NCBI RefSeq assembly: GCF_026242055.1
Contig: NZ_JAPJDL010000012.1
Span: 1 to 64,000, forward strand
Source: Lentzea sp. NEAU-D7
Lineage (GTDB): Bacteria; Actinomycetota; Actinomycetes; Mycobacteriales; Pseudonocardiaceae
Reading direction: 5' to 3'
DNA: 64,000 nucleotides
Shown: positions 43,849 through 52,371 of the stretch, piece by piece
Numbering within the stretch: position 1 is the stretch's first letter
Layout: every line of letters starts with the position of its first letter
The notes under the pieces: generated by a model
What the model saw: only the letters and a program-made list of their open reading frames with translations
What the model was told of the DNA's origin: nothing
Databases searched by the model: none
Program-made: the position numbers and the translations under genes

Positions 43849-44508
43849 CTACGTGATCGTGTTCTCGGCGAGCGCTGCGGTGAGCGCGTCGCCGTGCTGG
43901 GCCACGAGGTGGACACGGCCGTTGTCGAGTTGGTAGGTCATCGCGACGATGGCGGCGTGGTGGCTGGTGACGGCGTCGGTGAGCAGTGCGGAGCGCTGCA
44001 GCAACATCTCGGCGGTGTGCTCGACGTGGAGTTGGCCGATGGCGTCGCGGTCGGTGATGCCGGCGCTGTGGGCGGCCAGCACCTCGGGGCCGATGCGCTC
44101 GACGATGGTTCGCAGGAAACCGGGCGGGAGCGTGCCGGTGTCGTGGGCGGTGAGGGCCGCGGTGATGGCCCCGCAGTTGTCGTGGCCGAGGACGACGACC
44201 AGCGGGGCGCCGAGGACGGTGACGCCGAACTCGACGCTGGCCAGGACGTCGGTGCCGGCGAGGTGACCGGCGGTGCGCACGACGAACAGGTCACCCAGGC
44301 CCTGGTCGAAGACGATCTCGGCGGCGACGCGGGAGTCCGAGCAGCCGAGGACGACCGCGAACGGGCGTTGGCCGGTGCCGGCGCTGCTGCGGCGGCGTGC
44401 GGCGTCCTGGTTGGGGTGGGCGGGCTGGTCGGCGACGAAGCGGCGGTTGCCCTCGACCAGAGCGGCGAGGGCTTCGGAGGACGTGCTCGGGCGCGCGGTG
44501 ACGGCCAT
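43849..44508 (-). CDS. Beta-carbonic anhydrase
   Basis: 219 residues from an ATG (MAVTARPSTS) after GGAAGGAA. Zinc ligands and partners are intact: Cys56, Asp58 and Arg60 in 'VVLGCSDSRVAAEI', His109 and Cys112 in 'VVVLGHDNCGAIT'. It interconverts CO2 and bicarbonate in the cytosol. The preceding gene on this strand (baeRF3 protein) ends 44 nt upstream, so they are probably one operon. The frame extends 16 codons upstream without a better start. Confidence 0.88.
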   Translation of the reverse strand: MAVTARPSTSSEALAALVEGNRRFVADQPAHPNQDAARRRSSAGTGQRPFAVVLGCSDSRVAAEIVFDQGLGDLFVVRTAGHLAGTDVLASVEFGVTVLGAPLVVVLGHDNCGAITAALTAHDTGTLPPGFLRTIVERIGPEVLAAHSAGITDRDAIGQLHVEHTAEMLLQRSALLTDAVTSHHAAIVAMTYQLDNGRVHLVAQHGDALTAALAENTIT

Positions 44509-44552
44509 CTGGTCGGTTCCTTCCGGGCTGGGCGGGCTGCGCGTCAGGGGTC

Positions 44553-45695
44553 TCAACGGCGGCGCAGGGTCAGGGCGAGGCGGGCGCCGCCGGGCAGCTC
44601 TCCCGGCGGGAGCAGCGCGATCCAGCCGCCGCGGGACAGCACGGTCTCGATGAGTTCGTCGACGGCGTCGTCGATGACTTCGGGGTGGTCGACGTCGTCG
44701 GCGGGGGTGAGGGTGTCGCCGTCGGCGTTCAGGCGGGCGGGGTAGAAGTAGTCCTCCTCGACGGCGAGCATCTCCGGGCGTTCCCAGCGAGCCGCGAGCC
44801 AGGCCGTGCCGATGTCGGTGAGGACGCGGCCTTCGGCGGCGCGTTGCTCGATCAGGTCGAGGGCTTGCTGTGCGCGGGAGCGCAGGTAGTCGCGCAGCAC
44901 CGGGCGGATGAGGTCGACGAGGGTCTCGGTGGGAGTGGCCAGGTGGTTGCCCTTGACGGTGCCGGCGAGGCGGGCGGTGTTGCGGGACAGGCGCCGGAAG
45001 TTGCCGGAGGTGGGTTCGGCCGCGACGAGGACGAGCGGCATCGGGTACAGGCGCAGTGCGGCGCCGAGCACGCGGTCGACTCGGCGCAGGAACTCGATCG
45101 GTCGTTCGGCGCCGCGGCCGGTGTGGTCGCCGTCGGAGCGGCGACGGGCGGGGAACGCGCTGCCGGGAGCGGGAACGAGAACGGTGCCGTGGCCGTGCAG
45201 CAGCCGGGCGTGATCGGCTGACAACAGCAGCACTGTGTGCCGCGGGGTGTGCTGCAGGGCGCGGACGAGGTCACGGGTGGCGAAGGTCGGGTCGATCACG
45301 CACCGGTCGACCACCGGGACCGGCAGGTCGACGCGCCGGCTGTGGGCGGCGCTGACGAACAGCGCGACGGCCCGGTCAGCGGGTCGCCCGGCGGCCTCGC
45401 GGATCATCGTGTCCAGGGCGTCCAGCAGCGGGCGGGCGTTCGGAACGTGTTCGGCGTCCAGCCGGTTCCGCGCCTGTGCGGCCAGTGTGCGCAAGGTGGC
45501 GACGTCACCGGGGTGCATGACCGCTCCGGGACGCGTGCAGGCGAGCAGCGAGATGCTCGGATAGGCGCGCACCGCCTGAAGTGCGGTCACCGCGTGCGTG
45601 GTGAGCGGTGTGGTCCGGGCACTGTCCGGTGCGCCGGGCCGCCTCTGGGCGGCGGTCGAGTCGTCGGGGTGGTGCGCAAGAGGAGTGCTGGCCAC
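44553..45695 (-). CDS. baeRF3-type (bacterial archaeo-eukaryotic release factor-like) protein
   Basis: 380 residues. The N-terminal half 'AVRAYPSISLLACTRPGAVM' and 'ADRAVALFVSAAHSRRVDLP' 'VPVVDRCVIDPTFATRDLV' followed by 'HTVLLLSADHARLLHG' is the baeRF family 3 arrangement. The C-terminal half ('LIEQRAAEGRVLTDIGTAWL' 'AARWERPEMLAVEEDYFYPA') is the eRF1 domain 3-like part. The family is proposed from comparative genomics to act on ribosomes under stress. This is family knowledge, not shown for this protein. It heads the operon with the carbonic anhydrase. Confidence 0.72.
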   Translation of the reverse strand: MASTPLAHHPDDSTAAQRRPGAPDSARTTPLTTHAVTALQAVRAYPSISLLACTRPGAVMHPGDVATLRTLAAQARNRLDAEHVPNARPLLDALDTMIREAAGRPADRAVALFVSAAHSRRVDLPVPVVDRCVIDPTFATRDLVRALQHTPRHTVLLLSADHARLLHGHGTVLVPAPGSAFPARRRSDGDHTGRGAERPIEFLRRVDRVLGAALRLYPMPLVLVAAEPTSGNFRRLSRNTARLAGTVKGNHLATPTETLVDLIRPVLRDYLRSRAQQALDLIEQRAAEGRVLTDIGTAWLAARWERPEMLAVEEDYFYPARLNADGDTLTPADDVDHPEVIDDAVDELIETVLSRGGWIALLPPGELPGGARLALTLRRR

Positions 45696-45906
45696 GGCGA
45701 GGTCCTGTCCGCGAGTCGCCAGAGCACACCGAACAGGCCCGGCCTGGGCGGTGCTGGCGTCGGTGGCGTGAGGTCTTCCTCGACCCGCGCAGGGCGATCG
45801 CGGGGTCCCGCGCCGGATCCGGATCGGCCGGATCGTGCTGACGACACGGGCTTGGTCGCTGAGGTACTCCCCTCGGCATCGAGAATGACGAACTGTGGTT
45901 CGTCTG

Positions 45907-46536
45907 TCAAGGTGTAGTCCGGTCTGGTGGCGCGACGGGAGTCGCGGCGGCGCCGCGGTGGAGGAGGTCGACGAGCGAGTCGAGCCACCGGCCGGTGGGG
46001 TCGGCGTCTTCGAGGAGCACTCGGTGCATGATCGCGCCGACCAGGCTGAAGATCACCTGTTGGGGATCGGTGTCGTCGTGCCACTCGCCCCGTCCGCGTG
46101 CGCGTGTGGCGATGGCGAACACCGGTGACGCCTGCTCGGTCATCCGGCGTGAGGCGAGCGCGGCGATCTCGCTCGTGGCGCCGGTGCCGATGGCCGCTCG
46201 TGCCAGTGCCTTTCCTTCGGGGCGGGACAGGAACTCGGCGATGGGCTCGGCGAGGGCGTGGAGGTCGTCGCGCAGGTTGCCGGTGTCGGGGCTGTCCGCG
46301 AACTCGGTGCGCAGACCGTCCATCGCGGCGGCGACGAGCGCCTCCTTCGTGGGCCAGCGCCGGTAGACGCTGGTCTTGTTGACCTCGGCGCGGCGGGCGA
46401 CGCGGTCGACACTCAGCCCGTCGAGCCCGCTTTCGGCCAGTTCGGCGCGCGTGGCCGCGAGAACCGCCGCTACCACGGACGCGCCGCGGGGGCGTCCTGC
46501 GTCGCGGCGATTCGGCGTGCTCGGGTCATCGCCCAT
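45907..46536 (-). CDS. TetR-family repressor
   Basis: 209 residues from an ATG (MGDDPSTPNRRDAGRPRGAS). The N-terminal helix-turn-helix is 'LAESGLDGLSVDRVARRAEV' 'NKTSVYRRWPTKEALVAAAM', the TetR signature. The C-terminal ligand domain is of the TetR_C type common in Streptomyces ('GKALARAAIG', 'GEWHDDTDPQQVIFSLVGAI'). It is divergent from the glycosyltransferase gene. A perfect 19-bp palindrome in the 157-nt gap overlaps that gene's promoter, so it most likely represses the glycosyltransferase gene. Confidence 0.87.
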   Translation of the reverse strand: MGDDPSTPNRRDAGRPRGASVVAAVLAATRAELAESGLDGLSVDRVARRAEVNKTSVYRRWPTKEALVAAAMDGLRTEFADSPDTGNLRDDLHALAEPIAEFLSRPEGKALARAAIGTGATSEIAALASRRMTEQASPVFAIATRARGRGEWHDDTDPQQVIFSLVGAIMHRVLLEDADPTGRWLDSLVDLLHRGAAATPVAPPDRTTP

Positions 46537-46663
46537 CTCCCGCTCCGATCCTGGGGCCACTCGCCTGTCCCGCACCACGTCTCATGTGATCCATCGATGA
46601 GTTCATCATCATCGCAACTCGAGACACGACCTGGCATGCCCGCCATCCGCCCTCCCCGTAGTA

Positions 46664-46682
46664 TTGCAACAAATTGTTGCAA
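46664..46682. promoter_or_regulatory. Perfect 9-1-9 operator, probable TetR-family site
   Basis: TTGCAACAAATTGTTGCAA is a flawless inverted repeat. It overlaps a possible -10 TAGTAT (46659-46664) and ends 2 nt before the GGAGGT ribosome binding site of the glycosyltransferase gene, where a bound repressor would block transcription. Confidence 0.75.
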
Positions 46683-46693
46683 TGGAGGTCGCT

Positions 46694-47932
46694 GTGCAGA
46701 TCTGCATCGTCGCCATCGACACCCGCGGTGGTGTCCAGCCCTACGCGGCCCTGGCGGGAGGCCTGCAGCGGGCAGGACATCAGGTGCGCATCGCCGCTCC
46801 CGAGGACTTCACCGACTGGCTCACCCGGCTGGGACTGGACGCCGTGCCGCTGACCGGACGGATGGAGGACGCGGCGCGCGCGGCGGCCGAGGCGGGGTTC
46901 TCCGGAGGTGTGGTCCCCAAGGGCATGCGCGAACAGATGATCCAGCAGTCGCTGCGGCACGCACGTGAACTGCTCGGCTACGCCGAGAACAGCGACGTGC
47001 TGATGGGAGGAGTGGGCGGTGCGGTGCTGGGTGTCGACATCGCCGAACGTCTCGGTGTGCCGTTCGTGCACGCGCATCTGCAACCGGTGGGGACGGTGTC
47101 GACCGCACTGCCCGGCGTGCTGACGCCCTGGATGCCCGCCTGGACCGGGGGAGTGGGCAACCTGATCGGCTCGGCGATCACCGAGTCCGCTCTCACCCTG
47201 CCGTTCCGCGCCGTCTCCCACGCCGTCCGCACCCAGGTGCTCGGCCTGCCCCGCCGTCGGTCCCGCCCACGCGAGGCCCCGCTCTCGCTCTACGGGTTCA
47301 GCCGACACGTCGTCTCCGTGCCCGCGAACTGGAACGTCACCGGCTACTGGTTCCTGCCCGAGGACCCGGCCTGGACCCCGCAGACGGAACTGGTGAAGTT
47401 CCTGGACGCCGGGGAGGCCCCCGTCTGCATCGGTTTCGGCAGCATGGTGGGCGCCGACCCCGCCGCGACCGCCAGACTGGTCACCGAAGCCGTCCGCCGG
47501 GCCGGGGTGCGGGCGGTGCTGCTCACCGGATGGGGCGGCATGAGCGACATCGCCACGTCCGAGAACGTCATCGTCATGGACCAGGTGCCGCACTCGTGGC
47601 TGTTCGCCAGGGCGGCGGCGGTGGTCCACCACGGCGGCGCCGGCACCACCGCGGCCGCCCTGCGTGCGGGCGTTCCCTCCGTTGTCGTGCCGCACGGAGT
47701 CGACCAGCCCTTCTGGGCCAAGAGAGTCGCCGCGCTCGGTGTGGGCCCGCGACCGCTGTCGCGCGCCGCGCTGTCCGTCGACTCGCTGGCCACCGCCCTC
47801 CACACCGCTTTCACCGACGAGCGCCTGCGCACCCGCGCGGCACATCTCGGCGAACGGATCCGCGCGGAAGACGGCATCACCGCGGCCGCCGACGTCCTCA
47901 CCCGCGGCCTCTCGAGGATGACGCTGAAGTGA
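46694..47932 (+). CDS. UDP-glycosyltransferase family 1 (macrolide/lipid type)
   Basis: 412 residues. The GTG at 46694 is chosen because GGAGGT lies 4 nt upstream. The ATG at 46682 sits inside the operator. The N-terminal acceptor fold is 'ICIVAIDTRGGVQPYAALAG' 'GLQRAGHQVRIAAPEDF'. The C-terminal donor site has 'PVCIGFGSMVGADP', 'IVMDQVPHSWLFARAAAVVH' and the signature 'HHGGAGTTAAALRAGVPSVV' 'VPHGVDQPFWAKRV'. It resembles sterol, flavonoid and antibiotic glucosyltransferases (MGT/YjiC type) that detoxify hydrophobic compounds. Control by the adjacent TetR supports a drug or metabolite-inactivation role. Confidence 0.85.
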   Translation: MQICIVAIDTRGGVQPYAALAGGLQRAGHQVRIAAPEDFTDWLTRLGLDAVPLTGRMEDAARAAAEAGFSGGVVPKGMREQMIQQSLRHARELLGYAENSDVLMGGVGGAVLGVDIAERLGVPFVHAHLQPVGTVSTALPGVLTPWMPAWTGGVGNLIGSAITESALTLPFRAVSHAVRTQVLGLPRRRSRPREAPLSLYGFSRHVVSVPANWNVTGYWFLPEDPAWTPQTELVKFLDAGEAPVCIGFGSMVGADPAATARLVTEAVRRAGVRAVLLTGWGGMSDIATSENVIVMDQVPHSWLFARAAAVVHHGGAGTTAAALRAGVPSVVVPHGVDQPFWAKRVAALGVGPRPLSRAALSVDSLATALHTAFTDERLRTRAAHLGERIRAEDGITAAADVLTRGLSRMTLK

Positions 47933-47999
47933 GGGGGTGCCGGAGCAACGCCGTCAGCCGCGTCGGCCTGGACCGCTCGGTGCGAGCTGACTGCGACGG

Positions 48000-48461
48000 T
48001 CAAGGTGTCCGGGCCGGTCGACGCCCTCGTGACCGGTGAACGAGGACGCGCACGAGCACCACCAGCTGCACCAGCAGGGCGATGCACACCACCACGATGA
48101 TCGAAACCAGAGCCAGCCGCGTGATGGTGGCCCAGTCGGTCGTCGACTCGGCGAAGGCGAACGGGAACACCTGAAGCGTCCGCACCAGCGCCACCAGCCC
48201 CGCGGCAGTGCTGACCACATCACCCAGTGCGGTGAGCGGACGGTGAGGCCGGGCCAGGCAGACCAGGTTGACCACGAGAGCGATGGCCAGCGCGATGTCG
48301 ACCGCGACCACCACATCGGCTGCCGCGTCGGTCAGGATCGGCACGGCCTGCCAGCCGGGTGACACGTTGACCAGAACCAGCAGGACCGTGTCGGCCAGCG
48401 CTCCGGCCAGGTAGCTCCCGCGCCGCGCCGTCGTGGCGGGCTTTCGTGCTGTGCCGGTCAT
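48000..48461 (-). CDS. Hypothetical membrane protein with four helices
   Basis: 153 residues. Predicted helices: 'GALADTVLLVLVNVSPGW', 'VVVAVDIALAIALVVNLVCL', 'VVSTAAGLVALVRTLQVFPF' and 'LALVSIIVVVCIALLVQLVV', with a basic C-terminus RSRGRRPARTP. The pattern resembles small actinobacterial four-helix proteins of unknown function. The ATG at 48461 lacks a strong ribosome binding site. No linked operon partner is visible. Confidence 0.6.
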   Translation of the reverse strand: MTGTARKPATTARRGSYLAGALADTVLLVLVNVSPGWQAVPILTDAAADVVVAVDIALAIALVVNLVCLARPHRPLTALGDVVSTAAGLVALVRTLQVFPFAFAESTTDWATITRLALVSIIVVVCIALLVQLVVLVRVLVHRSRGRRPARTP

Positions 48462-48835
48462 GACGAACTCCTGTCTTCCCGCATGTTCGGGGCCTCACCC
48501 GCCGAGCTCGGCGCTGAACACACCGCGTCGGTCAGGACCGCGCATCGGTCAGGCTCTTGACGATCCGGCCGTCACGAGCTCCGGACCAGGGACCCCCTGC
48601 CCGAGTCGACCGGCTCTTTCGTCCCGGCAGGAACAGCAAGTGCGCCACCGGGAGGAGCGGCGGGGGAGACCGGCGCCTTCATCCGGTCACGTCCTACGTG
48701 CTCGGTTGCGGCGGGACCTTCGGACCTCCTCCGGCTGTGCGCGCCCACCTAACGTCGATATCAGCGGCGCACGAGCGGAGGAGGCGAAGTGGAGGCGAGC
48801 CGGATCGGCAACGACCGGCCGACCAGGTCTTCTTC
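48462..48835. other. Intergenic region with a weak DosR-like motif
   Basis: The 374 nt between the four-helix protein gene and a possible peptide show no convincing frame. GGGACCCCCTGCCC (48589-48602) fits a GGG-N-C-N4-G-N-CCC dormancy-regulator pattern except for one central position. I give it little weight. Confidence 0.25.
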
Positions 48836-48928
48836 GTGCCGGAGCCGATGGTCGCCGGGGTGTTCCTCGCCGCGGCCGTCGTGATGATCGTCAACACGGC
48901 TGGTGAGACAGCGATCCGAAGAACGTGA
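48836..48928 (+). CDS. Possible 30-residue membrane peptide
   Basis: GTG opens MPEPMVAGVFLAAAVVMIVN followed by TAGETAIRRT, a single membrane helix with a basic end, just upstream of the flavodoxin gene. There is no clear ribosome binding site, so this may be the end of a lost gene. Confidence 0.25.
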   Translation: MPEPMVAGVFLAAAVVMIVNTAGETAIRRT

Positions 48929-48959
48929 CCCGGTGAACGAACAGATGGAGGAGTCAGTG

Positions 48960-49469
48960 ATGAAGCATGCGCTCGTCGTGTTCGAGTCGATGTTCGGCAA
49001 CACCGGGAAGATCGCCGAGGCCGTCGCGGAAGGACTGCGGACCGGGATGACCGTCGACGTCGTCGAGGTGAGTTCCGCTCCGGCCGTCCTCGGTGACGAG
49101 GTCGAACTGCTCGTCGTCGGCGGTCCGACCCACGCGTTCAGCATGAGCAAGGCCAGCACTCGTGCCGACGCGGCCAAACAGGGTGCCGACGAGAAGATCG
49201 CGGCGGGTGGAGGACTGCGCGAGTGGGTGGACCAGGTCAGCCACGGTGGGACACGACCGGTGGTCGCCGCGTTCGACACGAAGGTCGAGCGGCCGAAGAT
49301 GCCGGGTTCCGCCGCCCGCGCCGCTCTCAAACGGCTGCGGCGCGCAGGCTTTCCGGCGTTGACGAAGGCGGAGAACTTCTACGTCGGCGGCACACCGGGT
49401 CCCCTGGTCGACGGAGAGCTCGACCGCGCCCGCGACTGGGGCGCGAGGTGCGCGGCCGAGACGAGGTAG
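48960..49469 (+). CDS. Flavodoxin-family protein
   Basis: 169 residues from an ATG 7 nt after GGAGGAG. The FMN phosphate loop is 'VVFESMFGNTGKIAEAVAEG' (T/S-x-F/T-G-N-T type, about residues 6-25). The later loops are 'LLVVGGPTHAFSMSK' and 'VAAFDTKV'. This is a short-chain flavodoxin-like electron carrier or signalling protein. Actinobacteria often carry such proteins near stress regulators. The redox partner is unknown. A decayed MerR gene follows on the same strand. Confidence 0.85.
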   Translation: MKHALVVFESMFGNTGKIAEAVAEGLRTGMTVDVVEVSSAPAVLGDEVELLVVGGPTHAFSMSKASTRADAAKQGADEKIAAGGGLREWVDQVSHGGTRPVVAAFDTKVERPKMPGSAARAALKRLRRAGFPALTKAENFYVGGTPGPLVDGELDRARDWGARCAAETR

Positions 49470-49499
49470 CGACTGCACGTCGTCGTCCCGTCTCGACGT

Positions 49500-49765
49500 C
49501 GCTCGCACCCGGCTGTCGCAAGCGCACCATCCGGCACTACGACGAAGTCGGCCTGGTCGTTCCCTCGGCGCGGAGCCAGGGCGGCTTCCGGCTCGACGGC
49601 GGCGAGCCGCTCGACGACGGCCGGCGGCAGGCGTTGACGGCGACTCTGCGGAGGTTCGAGCAGGCCGCGCAACAACGCTGCGATGAACTGCGTACGCAAC
49701 TCGAGCGTGCCGAGGAGTTCGCCGGCGCACTGCGCCGGAGGCTGGACGCGGCAGAACCCCGGTAG
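49500..49765 (+). pseudogene. MerR-family regulator remnant with internal deletion
   Basis: The frame encodes 'RKRTIRHYDEVGLVVPSARS' 'QGGFR', which is the recognition helix and wing of a MerR protein, but then passes directly to a coiled-coil tail 'RRFEQAAQQRCDELRTQLER' 'AEEFAGALRRRL'. The middle of the DNA-binding domain (usually about 40 residues) and the true start are missing. It extends from the end of the flavodoxin gene to just before the MarR stop. Confidence 0.55.
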
Positions 49766-49792
49766 CCGGCTTCGTGCAGGGCCTGCGGCTCG

Positions 49793-50275
49793 TCAGATCC
49801 AGTCCAGGTCGGCGCCGGTCACGGCGGGTTCACCGCCCGCCTCGGTGAACGCGGTGAGCGCTTCCACGAGACCTCGCCGTTCCTCGGGTGCCATCTTCGC
49901 GACGATCTTCCCGATCGCCGCGCGACGTCTGCGGGTCACGCCGCGGACCACCCGGCGCCCCTCGTCGGTGAGTTCGGTGACGACTTCGCGACGTGTCGCC
50001 GGGTTGGGCTGGCGGGCGATCATCCCGGTCGCCACGAGGCGGTCGACCATGCGGGTGACGGTGGACGGGTTGACGTCCAGCAACGCGGCCAGCGAGCTGA
50101 GTTTCATCGCTCCCCGGCTGTCCAGGACGACGAGCATCCGGAACTGCGGCAGGGTGAGGGTGTCCTCGAAGGCGGCGAGCGAGCGCGCGGACACCGCGAC
50201 CAGCAGGCGGGAGGCCGTGAGCACGGCGTCGGTGAGCGCGTCGACGTCGTTCGCGCCGACCTTGGACCTGGTCAT
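49793..50275 (-). CDS. MarR-family regulator
   Basis: 160 residues. The winged helix is 'LTLPQFRMLVVLDSRGAMKL' 'SSLAALLDVNPSTVTRMVDR' then the wing 'GMIARQPNPATRREVVTELT' 'DEGRRVV', the MarR hallmark. Long terminal helices form the dimer interface. It lies 32 nt downstream of the SRPBCC gene on the same strand, so the two are probably one transcript with a ligand-binding protein and its regulator. The inducer is unknown. Confidence 0.87.
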   Translation of the reverse strand: MTRSKVGANDVDALTDAVLTASRLLVAVSARSLAAFEDTLTLPQFRMLVVLDSRGAMKLSSLAALLDVNPSTVTRMVDRLVATGMIARQPNPATRREVVTELTDEGRRVVRGVTRRRRAAIGKIVAKMAPEERRGLVEALTAFTEAGGEPAVTGADLDWI

Positions 50276-50307
50276 GCCACTGTTGTACCGCAGTCGCGGC
50301 ACCGCGA

Positions 50308-50727
50308 TCACTGAGCAGGTTGGTGCACTGCCCGTTTTGCAAGGTGTTCGGCGCACACGACCCGTTCCAGGGCGTCGAGTGCCGCCTCGAGCCAGGCGCC
50401 GACCGAGGCTGTCGAGGATCCGGGAGGACCGGTGAGCCTCACGCTGACCGCGCTGCGGTTCTCGGTCAGCCGGAGGACCTGCAGGGCGCCGGAGCAGGAG
50501 GTCGTCGTCTCGCTGCCCCACGTGATGCGCAGGCGCTCCCAGTCGATGCGGATCTGCCGTTCGACGTCGACCTCGGCGCGGAGACCGGGCATCCACATGC
50601 GGATGAGGCGGGGACCGCACAACTCCACCTCGACCGAGTCGGGCAGCCAGGTGGTCAGGTTGTCGAGGTCGGAGACGATGTCGAAGACGGCCTCCGCGTC
50701 GGCGGGCATGGAGCGGCTTCGTGTCAA
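50308..50727 (-). CDS. SRPBCC-fold protein
   Basis: 139 residues from a TTG 9 nt after GGAAGGA. The START/cyclase-like core is 'SMPADAEAVFDIVSDLDNLT' 'TWLPDSVEVE', 'RIDWERLRITWG' and the closing helix 'ASVGAWLEAALDALERVVC'. The TTG is preferred because a start at the later ATG (50709) would cut the first beta strand. Such proteins modulate lipid or polyketide ligands. It is linked to a MarR regulator downstream. Confidence 0.7.
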   Translation of the reverse strand: MTRSRSMPADAEAVFDIVSDLDNLTTWLPDSVEVELCGPRLIRMWMPGLRAEVDVERQIRIDWERLRITWGSETTTSCSGALQVLRLTENRSAVSVRLTGPPGSSTASVGAWLEAALDALERVVCAEHLAKRAVHQPAQ

Positions 50728-50794
50728 AACGGGTCCTTCCGGCGGGTTCCTCCCATCCTGTCCGAGTTCGTGCGGCGGTGAACCTGACGAGTGG

Positions 50795-51007
50795 CTAACG
50801 ATCACCCGTCGGGGTGGGGGTCGCCGCGGTCGACGTGGCGGGGGTACTCGCGCTCGACGCCGGCGTCGAATGACGCCGCTGCGTCACCACGGGAGTCGGC
50901 GCCTCGCCGGAGATCGTCGGTGTGCCGAGCGGTTCCGGCTCGTCCTGAGTGGACACTCCGCAGCCGGTGACCAGCAGGACCACTCCGGCGGCGATGACTG
51001 TTCTCAT
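50795..51007 (-). CDS. Small lipoprotein downstream of the OmpR-type kinase gene
   Basis: 70 residues. The lipobox LLVTGC puts the acylated Cys at residue 16. The remainder is Pro/Thr/Ser-rich and probably unstructured ('STPASSASTPATSTAATPTP'). The ATG overlaps the kinase stop as ATGA, so it is the third gene of the two-component operon, analogous in position to the LpqB gene of mtrAB operons but far smaller. Confidence 0.7.
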   Translation of the reverse strand: MRTVIAAGVVLLVTGCGVSTQDEPEPLGTPTISGEAPTPVVTQRRHSTPASSASTPATSTAATPTPTGDR

Positions 51008-52371
51008 GCGTCGGCCTCCGGGAGTTCCACGACGAACCGCGCCCCACCGCCGGGGCGGTCCTCGACCCACACCCTGCCGTGGTGGCGGCGGACGTGCTCG
51101 GCGACGAGCGCCAGCCCGAGACCGCTGCCGGTGTCGGCCCCGCGGCTGCCCGCCCTGGCCCCGCGGGTGAACCGCTCGAACACCTGCAGCCGCATGTCCT
51201 CGGGGACACCCGGGCCGGTGTCGTCGACCTCCAGGCGGACGTACCCGTTCCGGTGCAGCACCGCCAGCCGGACGGCACCGCCCGCGTGCTGCTCGGCGTT
51301 CTCGATCAGGTTGCCGATCACGCGGTCGAGCCTGCGCCGGTCACCGAGCACCACCGGAGCCGGTGGTGCGACCACGATCTCTATGTCGGCGCCGAGGCGC
51401 AGTCCGGCCGCGCCCCGGACGAGCGCGCCGACGTCGAGCGGCTCGAGGTCGTTCTGGTCGCCGTCCTGGTCGGCGCGGCTGATCTCCATCAGGTCGACGA
51501 CCATGCGGGCGAACCTGTCCACTTCGGAGGTCAGCAGGTTCAGCGCTTTGCCGGTCGTGCCGGGCAGTTCGGCCTGACGGCGCCGCAGCACCGCGGCCGC
51601 GTTGACCATCGTCGTGAGCGGGGACCGGAGCTCGTGGCTGACGTCGCCCGCGAATCTGGCGTCGCGCAGCACGCGCTGTTCCAGTGCGTCGGCCGTGGTG
51701 TTGAACGTGGTGGCCAGCGGTTCGAGGTCGGGATCGGCCTGGTCCGGCAGCCGTGCTTTCAGGTCTCCGCCGGCGATGCGCGACGCCGCGGCGGTCAGCT
51801 CCGTCAAGGGCCTCAGCGCGCGCCTGCTGGCCCAGGAGCCGAGTCCCACTCCGATGAGACCGCTGAGCACCGTTCCGGCGATCAGCAGGCCGCTGAGGAA
51901 CCGGAACGTGCGGTCGAGCTGGACCAGCTGGAAGAGCTCGACGTAGACGCCCTGCCCGTCGGCCAGCGACTGGGCGACCGCGATGACCGGGATCCCGTCG
52001 GCCCGCAGGCGCTGCCGGGCCGGGGTGCCGTCGCGGGCCATGGTGATCAGCTCACCGGGAACGACGGCCGGATCCACCTGTCGTCCGCTGGAGAGCACGT
52101 CGCCGCCCCGGAACAGCATGATGGTCGAGTCGGGGTTGGTGGTGAGCCCGGTCAGCAGCTCGGTGAGTCCGTCGGAGTTCGTGCGGACGGCCTCCTCGAC
52201 CAGGCGGAGGTTGACCTCGGCCTGACGTGTCGTCGCCTGCACGCGTTGGCGGAGCATGTAGTCCGAGGCGAGGTTCCAGGTCGCGACCGCCAGCAGGCTG
52301 GTGACGAGGAGCGAGCCGAGGCCGAGCGCGGCGGCCACGCGCCAGCGCAGCGACGGACGGCGCAGCATCAC
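51004..52371 (-). CDS. Sensor histidine kinase (MtrB/PhoR-like)
   Basis: 455 residues from a GTG overlapping the regulator stop (GTGA). Membrane helices at about 15-37 and 165-187 enclose an extracytoplasmic sensor of about 125 residues. The HAMP domain is 'SRRALRPLTELTAAASRIAG'. HisKA has His at about 246 in 'FAGDVSHELRSPLTTMVNAA'. HATPase boxes are 'VIGNLIENAEQHA', 'DDTGPGV' and 'GSGLGLALVAEHVRRHHG'. Organisation and motifs are of the MtrB type, but the operon partners differ from the canonical mtrAB-lpqB locus, so this is a paralogous system. Confidence 0.88.
   Translation of the reverse strand: MMLRRPSLRWRVAAALGLGSLLVTSLLAVATWNLASDYMLRQRVQATTRQAEVNLRLVEEAVRTNSDGLTELLTGLTTNPDSTIMLFRGGDVLSSGRQVDPAVVPGELITMARDGTPARQRLRADGIPVIAVAQSLADGQGVYVELFQLVQLDRTFRFLSGLLIAGTVLSGLIGVGLGSWASRRALRPLTELTAAASRIAGGDLKARLPDQADPDLEPLATTFNTTADALEQRVLRDARFAGDVSHELRSPLTTMVNAAAVLRRRQAELPGTTGKALNLLTSEVDRFARMVVDLMEISRADQDGDQNDLEPLDVGALVRGAAGLRLGADIEIVVAPPAPVVLGDRRRLDRVIGNLIENAEQHAGGAVRLAVLHRNGYVRLEVDDTGPGVPEDMRLQVFERFTRGARAGSRGADTGSGLGLALVAEHVRRHHGRVWVEDRPGGGARFVVELPEADA

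Noticed and set aside
48589..48602. GGGACCCCCTGCCC as a DosR box
   Set aside because: One key central position deviates and it is over 350 nt from the flavodoxin start. Too weak to call.
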